Assembly (NCBI GenBank): GCA_019745395.1
Contig: JAIETG010000011.1
Span: forward strand, 20,142-84,141
Reading direction: 5' to 3'
From: Rhabdochlamydiaceae bacterium
GTDB taxonomy: Bacteria > Chlamydiota > Chlamydiia > Chlamydiales > Rhabdochlamydiaceae
DNA length: 64,000 nucleotides
Positions within the stretch are counted from its first letter, which is position 1, and each line of letters begins with the position of its first letter. A model generated the notes under the pieces. It worked only from the letters and a program-made list of their open reading frames with translations. It was not told the origin of the DNA and searched no databases. A program made the position numbers and the translations under genes. Positions 53,801-62,545 of this stretch are shown here, in pieces.

Positions 53801-53828
53801 TTTATTTGTTTGTGTTTATTTGTTTGTG
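53801..53828. repeat. Tandem 14-bp T/G repeat upstream of the 53911 gene
   Basis: TTTATTTGTTTGTG occurs twice in tandem (53801-53814, 53815-53828), with a third imperfect copy near 53861-53876. Similar T/G-rich runs precede the PAM2-protein gene at 19229. The element may simply be AT-rich DNA or may mark a shared promoter class. Confidence 0.5.
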
Positions 53829-53910
53829 TCGTTGGTTTTTTTTGATTAAATAAAAATTTATGTTTATTTGTTTTTGTGTTAAAATACAACTTTATAAATG
53901 GTGTTGATGT

Positions 53911-55734
53911 ATGATATCCGACGAATTTAGAGATTTGTCTACTCCAATAGAGTTCTCAGGGATAAAGAAATCTAATTTAACTTCTTCTGAGGATCTTTCT
54001 AGCCTTTTTTCTCGATCAAATACAGCTACTCCTCAAGAGAAACGTCCTATGCTGCGAAGAAGCCCTGGTAGTTCGGATTTTAGTTCGTTGATGTCAGGCT
54101 CTATGAAGGATTTTCGTCCAAGTTCCTCATCTACTCTGTCAGAAATATCAGCGGAAGCGTCGTCGAGTTCCAGTGGAGGTTATTTCAACTTTCTAACTCT
54201 TGATACTCGGGATGCTGGCAGTGTTCGAGGGAGCGGATTTAAATCTCATAGTTTAGAAGCCTTTTCAGAAAGAAAATTAGCGGACGACTCTATAATATTT
54301 GAAATACGAAGCGCTTTTGAATCGAGAGGCCTTGCTTTTGAAGCACATTTAGGGATGTTTGTTTATCCCGATAGTACTTTCTCGGATATTAAAGAAGTTG
54401 TGGGAACACTTTCTGAAAATGCTAAAGCTTATGTTGGGGAGTTTTTTTACAATACTCGAAAAAGAGCCATTTGCTCTATTCCTGGCTCCAAATTTCAGAT
54501 TAACTATCCAGACACTTCTACATGGATATCTTTATTAAAGCTCTCTCGTGAAAAGGTGGTGTATCCTTTTAGCTGTCTGACTTTGACAGAAGGGAGATCT
54601 TGCTCGGAGTCTGATTTTGTTAAGGAATCGATTTTTAAAAGCACGTTAGAAAAGCATAGCGTTTTTCTGCGGCTATGTAAATTACGAGATGCTACAGATT
54701 TTGAAGAGAGATATGACACATTTTTACAATCAACTCAGACCGGAGATTTTGAATGGGCAAAGACTAAACCCCTTGATATGGCATATTTTGCTCTATTTGC
54801 TTATCTAGATGGAAAAAAAATAAACAAAGAAGAGCTTTTTGTAGCACAAATGCTTGCCTCTGCTTTTTTAGAGTCGCCAGATAGCGCAGCCTACATTGTT
54901 TTAACTCAAGAAAATGTAGATGCACACCTTAAGCAAACCCATTATTTAACTCCTCATCAAACGGCAAGAGACTTTGCTTGTGTCGCAAGTCTTGAAGGGA
55001 AATCTCCCTTAGAGAGAATGGCGATTTCTTATAAAACGCAGACAGGGATCGATTTCTTTGTTTATGAGCTTTATAAAGAAAGTAGGAAATTACCGATGGG
55101 TTTTAAGGAGATTTCGGAAGAGCCAAATGCTGCATATGTCACGATCTTGCCCCCTTGGTTTTCTAAAAAACTTTACGAAGAAATATTTTCACCAAACTTT
55201 CAGTTTATTGAAGATTATCCTCCAACGAAACATTCAGAGTTTTTTGGGTATAAGGAAATACTGAAAGATCTCGTGAAGGGAAGACCGATATCTTATGCTT
55301 CTCCTTTATTTTATATCCCAGAAGTTCATGGAAGGCCTAGTAAACAACTAGGGATTACGGCTCATGATGTTGTGGGACATTGTGTTACAGATTGGATGCA
55401 TCCATATTCAGGAACTCTTATTGGGCTGGGAGCAGAGCTTCGAGAATTAGATGACCCGGAGCTATTTCCTTTAGCTTTTGCTTTATTGGATCGCGCCGTA
55501 GAGTCTCAATTGGAAGATTGTGATGAAAATGTCTGCAATTTTATAATGAATTTAACACATTCTTTAGTGGATTCTAAGCTTTCTATAGAAAGGCAAGATA
55601 AGTTTTTTAATCTTTGCGAAGCAATCCTTCCCGATGTATTTCTAGATAAGATGCAAAAACGGCATCGATTTGAGGAGGGTAGCAGAACCTCTTCCTTCAG
55701 AGCTCTTTTGTTTGGGATGAAGCCCCCCGTTTAG
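53911..55734 (+). CDS. Orphan effector candidate with Ser-rich N-terminus and HDxxGH motif
   Basis: The 607-residue product has a Ser-rich, disordered N-terminal ~95 residues and a large globular remainder without signal peptide or membrane segment. Near the C-terminus it has a metal-site-like motif, His485-Asp-Val-Val-Gly-His490, followed by an acidic region (GAELRELDDPELF, then a Glu at 531). The i,i+5 histidine spacing and a Glu ~40 residues later recall the iron site (H-E-x-x-G-H ... E) of aromatic amino-acid hydroxylases, but I see no wider match. The leader is T/G-rich with a GTGTTAAAATA element shared with the 19229 gene and no Shine-Dalgarno sequence. Confidence 0.55.
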   Translation: MISDEFRDLSTPIEFSGIKKSNLTSSEDLSSLFSRSNTATPQEKRPMLRRSPGSSDFSSLMSGSMKDFRPSSSSTLSEISAEASSSSSGGYFNFLTLDTRDAGSVRGSGFKSHSLEAFSERKLADDSIIFEIRSAFESRGLAFEAHLGMFVYPDSTFSDIKEVVGTLSENAKAYVGEFFYNTRKRAICSIPGSKFQINYPDTSTWISLLKLSREKVVYPFSCLTLTEGRSCSESDFVKESIFKSTLEKHSVFLRLCKLRDATDFEERYDTFLQSTQTGDFEWAKTKPLDMAYFALFAYLDGKKINKEELFVAQMLASAFLESPDSAAYIVLTQENVDAHLKQTHYLTPHQTARDFACVASLEGKSPLERMAISYKTQTGIDFFVYELYKESRKLPMGFKEISEEPNAAYVTILPPWFSKKLYEEIFSPNFQFIEDYPPTKHSEFFGYKEILKDLVKGRPISYASPLFYIPEVHGRPSKQLGITAHDVVGHCVTDWMHPYSGTLIGLGAELRELDDPELFPLAFALLDRAVESQLEDCDENVCNFIMNLTHSLVDSKLSIERQDKFFNLCEAILPDVFLDKMQKRHRFEEGSRTSSFRALLFGMKPPV

Positions 55735-55742
55735 GAGGGCTT
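55720..55742 (+). terminator. GC-rich hairpin at the end of the 53911 gene
   Basis: A 9-bp stem with one mismatch (55720-55728 with 55734-55742, loop five bases) overlaps the stop codon at 55732-55734. It is followed by an A/T stretch containing a T-run (TTATTTTT). It probably terminates the 53911 gene in the short convergent gap before the porin. Confidence 0.55.
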
Positions 55743-55752
55743 CAAATTATTT

Positions 55753-56874
55753 TTAGAAATCAAATCTTGCTTGGAGATTTAATCCTTGTAGATACATATT
55801 TCCACTAGCGGAGTTTCCGTTTGTGTTCGTGAAGTTGATCATGTCATAGTTCCAGTACATGCCAAAATCATAACCGCCCGAAAAACCGAGACGAAAACTG
55901 TTGTCACATAATCCCATATTCCAGCCGAGACCTAAAAACATTTTAGAAATAGGTCTTAACACGTTGAGGTTGTGTGGAACAGAATCTGTAACAGTAAAAG
56001 TCCCTGAAAGTTGTGTAAATGTGTTATTTACACTAAGGTCGTAATAGCTAGTATACAATAAACTTGCTGAAATGTTTGCCAGGATAGATAGGCCATATCC
56101 AAGCATCCAATTTGTATCTAGACCAAATTTAGGCCCAAGGCTCCAAGCCTTTGTTTTAAGAGATACAGCACGAGTGTCTGCAGTCGTTACTGCGGACGCA
56201 GCCGAGCCGACATAGCCAGAGGCTGCTAGATCGTAATTTTGTGTAATCCAAAGAGCGTCTAACCCTGCAATTAAATTTGCTGTTAGCTTTTTGCCAAAAT
56301 AAAATGGTCTTTTTAGAAGGAGATCAAATTCATTGAAATCCATTTTCATTTCAAAAGAAGCGGGGCCTTTTCTGTAAGTTAAAGTGTCAGTAGTACGAGA
56401 AAGGAAGCGAAATAGATGGAGAGCATCTGTATCTACGTCTAGTTTGCCACTATTTTTGTACCATGTATAGTCAGCACAGAGATTCCAATCATCCATTCCT
56501 GGCATGTTAAATCCGAGACCTACTTGAAATCCTGAAGCATATCCTGCATTTAGATATTGATGTTCTTGACTTCCTGAAATAGTAGATGATGTAACTACAA
56601 GCTCTCCTCTTTTGAAGGAATCTTGGTTCCAATTCCAGTAAATATAGTCCGCAGAGACAAATACATCTTGTCCATCCATACATTTGTAGGCTGCGCTGGC
56701 GTTATATCCTGCTGGTAGTTGACCGGTTTTTACACTTTCTCCAGACACGTAGAGTGGTTGAGTTTGTGTTCTATCTGATCGTTGGTTGTTACTCATAGCT
56801 TGGTCTGCTTGAGCTGCTAAAGGAATAAGTACTGTTCCCAGTATGCTGAAAATAGTTTTGGTTTTTCTGTCCAA
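55753..56874 (-). CDS. MOMP-like outer-membrane porin (Lpg1974/legionella-type family)
   Basis: The 373-residue protein has a signal peptide (TIFSILGTVLIPLAAQA) and a ~350-residue barrel rich in Tyr, Trp, Gly and Asn. Repeated strands such as VFVSADYIYWNW, GFQVGLGFNMPG and the final LNLQARFDF end in Phe. The pattern fits the Lpg1974-type major-outer-membrane-like family, which is greatly expanded in Simkania, Waddlia and relatives in place of classical OmpA/MOMP. It has few cysteines, unlike the disulfide-bonded Chlamydia MOMP. The gene is monocistronic. It likely contributes to permeability or host contact. Confidence 0.85.
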   Translation of the reverse strand: MDRKTKTIFSILGTVLIPLAAQADQAMSNNQRSDRTQTQPLYVSGESVKTGQLPAGYNASAAYKCMDGQDVFVSADYIYWNWNQDSFKRGELVVTSSTISGSQEHQYLNAGYASGFQVGLGFNMPGMDDWNLCADYTWYKNSGKLDVDTDALHLFRFLSRTTDTLTYRKGPASFEMKMDFNEFDLLLKRPFYFGKKLTANLIAGLDALWITQNYDLAASGYVGSAASAVTTADTRAVSLKTKAWSLGPKFGLDTNWMLGYGLSILANISASLLYTSYYDLSVNNTFTQLSGTFTVTDSVPHNLNVLRPISKMFLGLGWNMGLCDNSFRLGFSGGYDFGMYWNYDMINFTNTNGNSASGNMYLQGLNLQARFDF

Positions 56875-57412
56875 TTTATTGTCCTCTTTTGGTTTCGTGA
56901 ACTCTAAATCTTAAGCTTCGTTTGCTCAAATTAATTTCTATGAGTTCTCGCTGATTATATTTTTTTTTGATATTTGTGCAAATTTTTTTTAATTCTTAAG
57001 GGGGCGTTGCAACGTGGGATGAACTTGATTTCTGGGTTTTTCTTACATGTTTACGTTGTTTTTGTGATAGTTTTTCTTAACGTGTTTTAATTTAATGTGT
57101 TGCAATTTTATTTTAAGGGACTTTGTTTCTAATCTCTTTGTAAAAGAGTCACTTAAGGAAGTTTAAGTAAGCGTTTCTGAAATTCATTAATGTGTTTGTT
57201 ATTAGATGTTTATGATTTGTTTAAAAAATAAAGTTGATGCTCTTGTCTATGTGTTGGATAATAATGCTTAGGTGCTGGAGAGAGTTTATAAAAAAGAGGT
57301 TCCAGGAGTTAAGTATAAAAATATTAAAATCCTCATTGGGCATTTTTCTTAGTGGGGAAATTTAAAAAATAAAAAAATTATTCAATAAGGTAATAAAAAG
57401 TTAAGAGGATAT
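56875..57412. other. Long AT-rich porin leader region
   Basis: Over 500 bases with very long A/T tracts and no credible reading frame lie between the porin (leftward) and a small exported protein (rightward). The side next to the porin should hold its promoter. I see no repeat, RNA gene or terminator that I can defend. Confidence 0.5.
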
Positions 57413-57601
57413 ATGTTTAAAATAAAAAAAATACATTTAATATCTTTAACTACGGCTTTGATGTGCTTTACTGCAGAAACTTTAATGGCGGACGCAACTG
57501 TAAATGTTCAAATAATACAGCAGCCTAGCGATGGCAGTAAGCAGAGCAAGATCAGGAGTAAAAAATCTAAAGGCTCTAGTTCAGCGCAAAGATTTTCATA
57601 A
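57413..57601 (+). CDS. Small exported basic protein
   Basis: The 62-residue product starts with a signal peptide (KKIHLISLTTALMCFTAETLMA, likely cleaved before DATVNV). The mature peptide of about 37 residues is basic: DATVNVQIIQQ followed by a Lys/Ser-rich tail (KQSKIRSKKSKGSSS). AGAGG lies six bases before the ATG, so expression is plausible. It resembles no family I know. A short cationic exported peptide could bind nucleic acids or the envelope, but this is a guess. Confidence 0.5.
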   Translation: MFKIKKIHLISLTTALMCFTAETLMADATVNVQIIQQPSDGSKQSKIRSKKSKGSSSAQRFS

Positions 57602-57930
57602 CTTGAGTGAATATGGCAATGTGAACGTTATGGCACAGAAGCTTTTGCCGTTCGGCAGATGGGCATCTCGTTGGATTTTATGTTTTGTTGTATGGTAAAG
57701 GTTGATCCTGAAGCCATCTGTATGTGCCATATGTTAGAAGCGTTTTTTGCAAGAGCATTAAATTGCTTGTTAGGAACAAGAGCTAAGTTATTATATCTAT
57801 ATAAGTTGTAGGGGACGTTGGATTAAAGCTGGAGCAATGTCCTTTTGGGAGTCCTAAGTTTTTTCTTAAAGTGTATTGTGGTTTTAAAAAATATTTGGTA
57901 ATAAGCAACTTACAGCTTATTAAAGGTTCT
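57602..57930. other. Intergenic, no gene seen
   Basis: The stretch has no long frame or strong hairpin. The 57931 gene could be extended in frame to 57871, but AAGG before ATG 57931 supports the shorter start. Confidence 0.5.
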
Positions 57931-58794
57931 ATGGATAGAGTTATTTTACAAAATTCAGAAGTTCAGGTGGAGTTTTCTCCAGACAAGGGGATGAATCTAC
58001 TTCGATTGGCAGTGGGAAATCTAGAGATCATTGATCAAAATACAAAACCGTTGTTTGAAGAGAGATTTGCAGGGCTTGGTAGTTTGATTGGCCCTCACTT
58101 TCATCATAGGTCAAAAAATCAAATTCCTCCGGTAGTCTCAGAAGATTTATTTCCTCATATCGCAAGAGTGAGAGCCAAAGGTACAGAGGAACCTTTTTCT
58201 CATGGAATCGCGCGTTATGCTCCATGGACTGCGCAGGTTGTAGAAAATGCTATTATGGCAACGTTGTCTGGAAATGATGTTTGGAATGGGAGCCCCCTTA
58301 CTGCTTTGGAGGGATTTTCTTTTGAGATGAATCTAGTTGCTTCTTTATTGAAAAATGGTCTGTCTCTTGATTTTTCTGTGCAATCAAAAAAACCTTCTGT
58401 TCTAGGTTTACACTACTATTATACGTTGCCTGTAAGTGGGGGAAGGGTCAAGGCTTTGGTAGAAAATCAATACCGTGCACAAGATCTATGGCAGCCTATT
58501 CCTTCTGCTTTTTTAGATGCGGAGGGGCATCTTTTTTTTGATGCTACACAAGAGTGTGATTTTGGATTTATTCCTAAAAAAGGGAAGGACGGATTTTTTG
58601 AAATCCTTTATGAAAATGCTCAGTTTACGCTCAAAATCCGGTTTCAGACGGATGAAAAAGAAGCTTCTTGGCAGCTTTACCGGCCGCAAGGAGCTTCTTA
58701 TATCTGTATAGAGCCGCTTTCTGCAAGAAATCCTAAGAATCCGGTTCTTGAGCAGAGCCGACTCAAAGTAGAAATTGAAGTTTTTTCTCGTTAA
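57931..58794 (+). CDS. Galactose mutarotase-like protein
   Basis: The 287-residue product has the mutarotase-like (aldose 1-epimerase) beta-sandwich. It has GMNLLRLAVGN at the start, a HGIARYAPWT segment with the conserved His, LGLHYYYTLP, and the late ICIEPLSARNP whose Glu corresponds to the catalytic glutamate. The usual first catalytic segment is less clear, so it may bind or epimerise hexose-6-phosphates (YeaD-like) or other sugars. The chosen ATG follows AAGG. It is followed by a 122-base gap with operator-like repeats. Confidence 0.75.
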   Translation: MDRVILQNSEVQVEFSPDKGMNLLRLAVGNLEIIDQNTKPLFEERFAGLGSLIGPHFHHRSKNQIPPVVSEDLFPHIARVRAKGTEEPFSHGIARYAPWTAQVVENAIMATLSGNDVWNGSPLTALEGFSFEMNLVASLLKNGLSLDFSVQSKKPSVLGLHYYYTLPVSGGRVKALVENQYRAQDLWQPIPSAFLDAEGHLFFDATQECDFGFIPKKGKDGFFEILYENAQFTLKIRFQTDEKEASWQLYRPQGASYICIEPLSARNPKNPVLEQSRLKVEIEVFSR

Positions 58795-58859
58795 TCGGAG
58801 AAATGTCCTGTAGGTGAACTTTTTCAAGTTGCTTATATTTAGAATTTTGCGTTTTTATA

Positions 58860-58896
58860 TTAGACTAAAATGTCTTGATTAGACTATGATGTCTAA
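58860..58896 (+). promoter_or_regulatory. Paired TTAGAC-N6-GTCTAA dyads before the YheO-type operon
   Basis: A perfect inverted repeat TTAGAC-N6-GTCTAA lies at 58879-58896. An imperfect partner TTAGAC-TAAAAT-GTCTTG lies at 58860-58877, the centres being 19 bases apart. They sit 20 to 57 bases before the regulator start. The core GACTAAAATGTCT matches, with one base difference, the element at 37203-37214 before the other YheO-type gene. A pair of dyads spaced by 19 bases, roughly two helical turns, suggests an operator bound by two dimers. Confidence 0.6.
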
Positions 58897-58916
58897 TGTT
58901 GGGCGTAGGAGGCTAA

Positions 58917-59522
58917 ATGAAGAATGAATTAGAACAATATCTACCCGTTGCACGGGCTGTCAGTATTTTGCTTTTTCCGCATGTTGAGGTTGTGGTTCAT
59001 GACCTTAGGACGGGATGTATCGGGGCAATTTTCAATAACCTTTCTAAGAGATCTGTTGGGGATGAATCTTGCCTCGATCAAACAAGTGCGCTCTCTGAAT
59101 TAGAAGATGTGTTTCCTCCGTACTTTAAAACCAATTGGGATGGGAGGAAAATGAAGTCTGTAACAGCGGTTCTTCGTGCGCCAAAAACGGGTCAAGCAAT
59201 AGGCCTCCTTTGTATGAATTTGGATATTTCCAAGTGGGAAGAAATGCACCGATTTATTTTAGATCTAATTAAACCTGCTACCCAAATGCCAGATTTCCTT
59301 TTTAAAAATGATTGGAGAGAAAAAATCAACATTTACGTCTCTACGTATTTAAAAGAAAACGCTCTGCGTTTGGAATCTCTTAATAGAGAAGAAAAACAAA
59401 AGCTCCTTTTCGCCCTGCAAAAAGAAGGGGCTTTTGAAACGAAAAATGCAGCTTCCTATATCGCAGATGTTCTTCAAATTTCAAGAGCTACCGTTTATAA
59501 CTATTTAAAGGATCCAAAATGA
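58917..59522 (+). CDS. YheO/DauR-type transcriptional regulator
   Basis: The 201-residue product has the same YheO-like PAS domain plus C-terminal HTH as the 37253 protein. Text includes VVVHDLRTGCIGAIFNNLSKRSVG, GQAIGLLCMNLDIS and YIADVLQISRATVYNYLKD. AGGAGG directly precedes the ATG. It overlaps the next gene by four bases (ATGA), so it is the first gene of an amino-acid-conversion operon and probably autoregulates through the dyads upstream. DauR, the studied homologue, responds to D-arginine metabolism and controls an ornithine-cyclodeaminase-like gene; an OCD-like gene is also present here. Confidence 0.92.
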   Translation: MKNELEQYLPVARAVSILLFPHVEVVVHDLRTGCIGAIFNNLSKRSVGDESCLDQTSALSELEDVFPPYFKTNWDGRKMKSVTAVLRAPKTGQAIGLLCMNLDISKWEEMHRFILDLIKPATQMPDFLFKNDWREKINIYVSTYLKENALRLESLNREEKQKLLFALQKEGAFETKNAASYIADVLQISRATVYNYLKDPK

Positions 59523-60640
59523 CTATCCCACCGTTTAAATTAGAAGAATTTTGGAAGAGGTATGAATTTACGGCGCCTTATTTGCTGTGCTGTTCAGATG
59601 CGGAGAGTTGGACTCTTCAGGAAATTTTACAGTTAGCGGATTTGGAATCTAAAGAGCTTTGGCAGTCTCTAAATTTAGGGTATACTGAGTCTCCAGGACT
59701 TCCCATTTTACGGAAAGAAATTGCCAAGCTCTATTCGCAAATTGACAGCTCCCAAGTGCTTACATTCGCAGGAGCTGAAGAGGGAATTTATTGTTCGATG
59801 AGAACTCTCATTAAACCGGGAGATCATGTAATAGTGATCGATCCTTGTTATCAATCGTTAGCAACTTTACCAGAGTCTTTTGGCGCTGATATAACAAGGC
59901 TTGTTTTGGATTATAAGAAAGGATGGAGATTGCAGTTGCACGAGGTGCAAAAGGCATTTCGCTCGGATACAAAACTTCTGGTTCTTAACTATCCTCACAA
60001 CCCTACGGGAGCTGTATTAGAAAAAGAGGTGTTGGAAGGGCTGATTGAATTGGCTCGGAAAAGTGGGGCATACATTTTTTGTGATGAAGTATATAGATAT
60101 CTAGAAATTGATGAAGCAAAGAGGGTTCCTGCTATTGCGGATGCCTATGAAAAAGGTGTTAGCTTGAATGTTATGACTAAGTCATTTGGTCTTGCAGGAC
60201 TTAGAATAGGATGGCTCGCTACACAAGATATGGATTTTCTTCAGAAAATAGGCTCATATAAGCTCTATACCTCTATTTGTAATAGCGCTCCTAGTGAAAT
60301 TTTGGCGTTGATTGCTCTTCGGGCAAGGGATAGGATCTTGCAAAGAAATCGAGAGATAATGCTTGCAAATCTAAATATTCTGGATGGCTTTATGCAACGG
60401 CACCAAACCCTACTATCTTGGGTCCGGCCGCAAAGTGGCACCATGGCAGTTTTAGAGCTGCTAATTCCGGTGTCTGTGGAAAAGTTTGCAGAGGAACTTG
60501 TAGAAAAAGTGGGAGTATTGATTATGCCGGGCAGTGTTTTTGATCTTCCTGGAAATTTCTTTCGATTGGGATTTGGAAAGAAAAACATGATCAAGGCTCT
60601 GGACCTTTTTGAACAATTTTTACAAAACTATGGAAAATAG
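59519..60640 (+). CDS. PLP-dependent class I/II aminotransferase
   Basis: The 373-residue enzyme is a fold-type I aminotransferase. It has TFAGAEEGIY at the cofactor loop, DPCYQS, and LLVLNYPHNPTGAV. It also has the cofactor aspartate/tyrosine in IFCDEVYR and the Schiff-base Lys in MTKSFGLAGLRIGW. It shares the overall plan of aspartate/alanine/methionine-type aminotransferases; specificity is unknown. The ATG overlaps the regulator stop by four bases, and the next gene begins directly at its stop. Operon context suggests it feeds or drains an alpha-keto acid or amino acid pool. Confidence 0.92.
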   Translation: MTIPPFKLEEFWKRYEFTAPYLLCCSDAESWTLQEILQLADLESKELWQSLNLGYTESPGLPILRKEIAKLYSQIDSSQVLTFAGAEEGIYCSMRTLIKPGDHVIVIDPCYQSLATLPESFGADITRLVLDYKKGWRLQLHEVQKAFRSDTKLLVLNYPHNPTGAVLEKEVLEGLIELARKSGAYIFCDEVYRYLEIDEAKRVPAIADAYEKGVSLNVMTKSFGLAGLRIGWLATQDMDFLQKIGSYKLYTSICNSAPSEILALIALRARDRILQRNREIMLANLNILDGFMQRHQTLLSWVRPQSGTMAVLELLIPVSVEKFAEELVEKVGVLIMPGSVFDLPGNFFRLGFGKKNMIKALDLFEQFLQNYGK

Positions 60641-61591
60641 ATGCAGCAGCTCATTGAACAAGCTACAGAATTTCTTAAGGGGAAAATTAGAAATACACCT
60701 GTGGAATTTTCTCCAGAACTCTCAAAACTTTTAGGTCAACCGATTTATCTGAAACTTGAATGTCTACAGACTACAGGTTCTTTTAAACTGCGAGGGGCTT
60801 TTTTTTACCTCTCTACATTGAAGCCTCAAGAAAAAACAATTGGTATTGCTACTTGTTCTGCAGGCAATCATGGTCTGGGAGTGGCTTATGCTGCTAAGCA
60901 ATTGCATATTCCCTGCACTGTATTTGTTCCTAAAAGTGTGGACGGGGCAAAATATGATAAATTACTTGCTCTTGGAGCTAACGTCCAGAAATCGGAGTTC
61001 ATAGGATACGATGACACTTTGCAGTGGGCAACCAATGAGGCTGCCAAGATGCAAATTCCTATGATTTCAGCTTTTAATGATGAAAAGATTATGGCAGGCA
61101 ATGGTGGGACCCTTGCAGTAGAGGTGCTTTCTCAGGTTCCTGAAGCAACCCATTTTGTCCTTCCGATGGGAGGGGGAGGGCTTTCGGCGGGTTTTGCTTG
61201 GCATGTGAAATCTAAAAATTTCCCATCTCAGATGATTGTCTGTCAACTTGCAGATTCTCCTGCCTTTAAACTTTCTCTGGAAACAGGCCTCCCAGTTACC
61301 TATATGCCGCCGATTGATACTTTCGCAGGAGGTATTGAAGGGGGGCTCGGTCCAAAATGTTTTGATGTATTGAAAACGAGAGTAGATCAGATTGCGCTTG
61401 TCAAAGAAAAGGAATTAAGGTCGGCTCTTTGTTGGCTTTTAGAGCATCACCAGTATCTTATTGAGCCGTCAGCTGCGGTTGCGCTTGCTGGTTGTTTGTT
61501 TGGTCATGTAAATCTCAATGGGCCTACTGTTATTGTTCTTTCAGGTCACAATGTCAGCTATTCGACACTCAAACAGGTGTTGGGTAGTTAA
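60641..61591 (+). CDS. Threonine/serine dehydratase-like PLP enzyme (fold type II)
   Basis: The 316-residue product is a fold-type II PLP enzyme. The lysine motif TTGSFKLRGAF, the ATCSAGNHGLGVAYAA phosphate loop and the Gly-rich VLPMGGGGLSAGF are characteristic of threonine dehydratase, serine racemase and hydroxyaspartate dehydratase. There is no C-terminal ACT domain, so it is catabolic and not the feedback-regulated IlvA. It starts directly after the aminotransferase stop and ends just before the OCD-like gene. Confidence 0.92.
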   Translation: MQQLIEQATEFLKGKIRNTPVEFSPELSKLLGQPIYLKLECLQTTGSFKLRGAFFYLSTLKPQEKTIGIATCSAGNHGLGVAYAAKQLHIPCTVFVPKSVDGAKYDKLLALGANVQKSEFIGYDDTLQWATNEAAKMQIPMISAFNDEKIMAGNGGTLAVEVLSQVPEATHFVLPMGGGGLSAGFAWHVKSKNFPSQMIVCQLADSPAFKLSLETGLPVTYMPPIDTFAGGIEGGLGPKCFDVLKTRVDQIALVKEKELRSALCWLLEHHQYLIEPSAAVALAGCLFGHVNLNGPTVIVLSGHNVSYSTLKQVLGS

Positions 61592-62545
61592 ATGAAAATA
61601 TTTACTCGGAAACAAATCGAAGAACTGGTGTCACTTCCTGATATTCTAGATGCTGTAGAACGCGGCTTTGTAGCCTATAGCCGCGGTGATACAGTTATTC
61701 CTCCCGTTGCAGCGCTTCATTTTGATTTTCCTTTGGGGGATTGTCATATCAAATATGGCTATATGAAAAATGGGAAGTATTATGTCGTTAAAATCGCGTC
61801 AGGGTTTCCGGACAATCCCAAACTTGGCATTCCTGCAGGAAATGGAGTGATGCTTCTATTTGATAAGCAAACTGGCGGCTTGCTATCTTTATTGCTTGAT
61901 GAGGGTCTTTTAACAGATCTTAGGACCGCAGCAGCAGGATGTATTGCAGCTAAATATTTGGCTCCTAAGAATGTTCAATGTATTGGGATTGTTGGCACAG
62001 GGGCTCAGGCTTTTTATCAACTTAAACTTTTGTCGTTTGTAACAGAATGTCGAAGAGTTATGATCTGGGGAAGAGATTTGGCTAAAACGAGAAAGTTCAA
62101 AGATCATCCTGATTTACATGAATGGAAAATGGAAGTAGCGAAAGATTTGGATGATCTTACAGAAAATTGTAATCTGATTGTTACGACAACTTCCTCATCT
62201 AAGCCTCTTTTATTTGCTCATCAAATCAGGCCAGGTACTCATATCACAGCTGTTGGAGCAGATGACGTTGGCAAGCAGGAGATAGATCCCGAAATTTTTG
62301 CAAAAGCAGAGATAGTGGTAGTAGATAGCCGAAGTCAATGCCTGGAAATAGGAGATGTCTCCTATGCTGTTAGACAAGGAGTTATCAAGAAAGAGAGGCT
62401 ACTTGAAATGGGAGAAGTTGCTATGGACAGCGCTCTTAGAAGAAATTCAGAAAATCAAATCACTATAGCGGATTTGACGGGAGTTGGTATACAAGATCTG
62501 CAGGTTGCAGTTACAGTATTTGAAAAATCATGTGAGGATATTTGA
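61592..62545 (+). CDS. Ornithine cyclodeaminase / mu-crystallin family protein
   Basis: The 317-residue protein has the OCD/mu-crystallin fold with a Rossmann NAD(H) loop (IGIVGTGAQAFYQL), a substrate-binding VKIASGFPDNP segment and the LTDLRTAAAGCIAAKYLAP signature. Members include ornithine cyclodeaminase, L-alanine/L-arginine dehydrogenases, ketimine reductase and the D-arginine-pathway enzyme DauB. The reaction here is not decided by sequence. It is the fourth gene of a five-gene overlapping operon under the YheO-type regulator. Confidence 0.93.
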   Translation: MKIFTRKQIEELVSLPDILDAVERGFVAYSRGDTVIPPVAALHFDFPLGDCHIKYGYMKNGKYYVVKIASGFPDNPKLGIPAGNGVMLLFDKQTGGLLSLLLDEGLLTDLRTAAAGCIAAKYLAPKNVQCIGIVGTGAQAFYQLKLLSFVTECRRVMIWGRDLAKTRKFKDHPDLHEWKMEVAKDLDDLTENCNLIVTTTSSSKPLLFAHQIRPGTHITAVGADDVGKQEIDPEIFAKAEIVVVDSRSQCLEIGDVSYAVRQGVIKKERLLEMGEVAMDSALRRNSENQITIADLTGVGIQDLQVAVTVFEKSCEDI

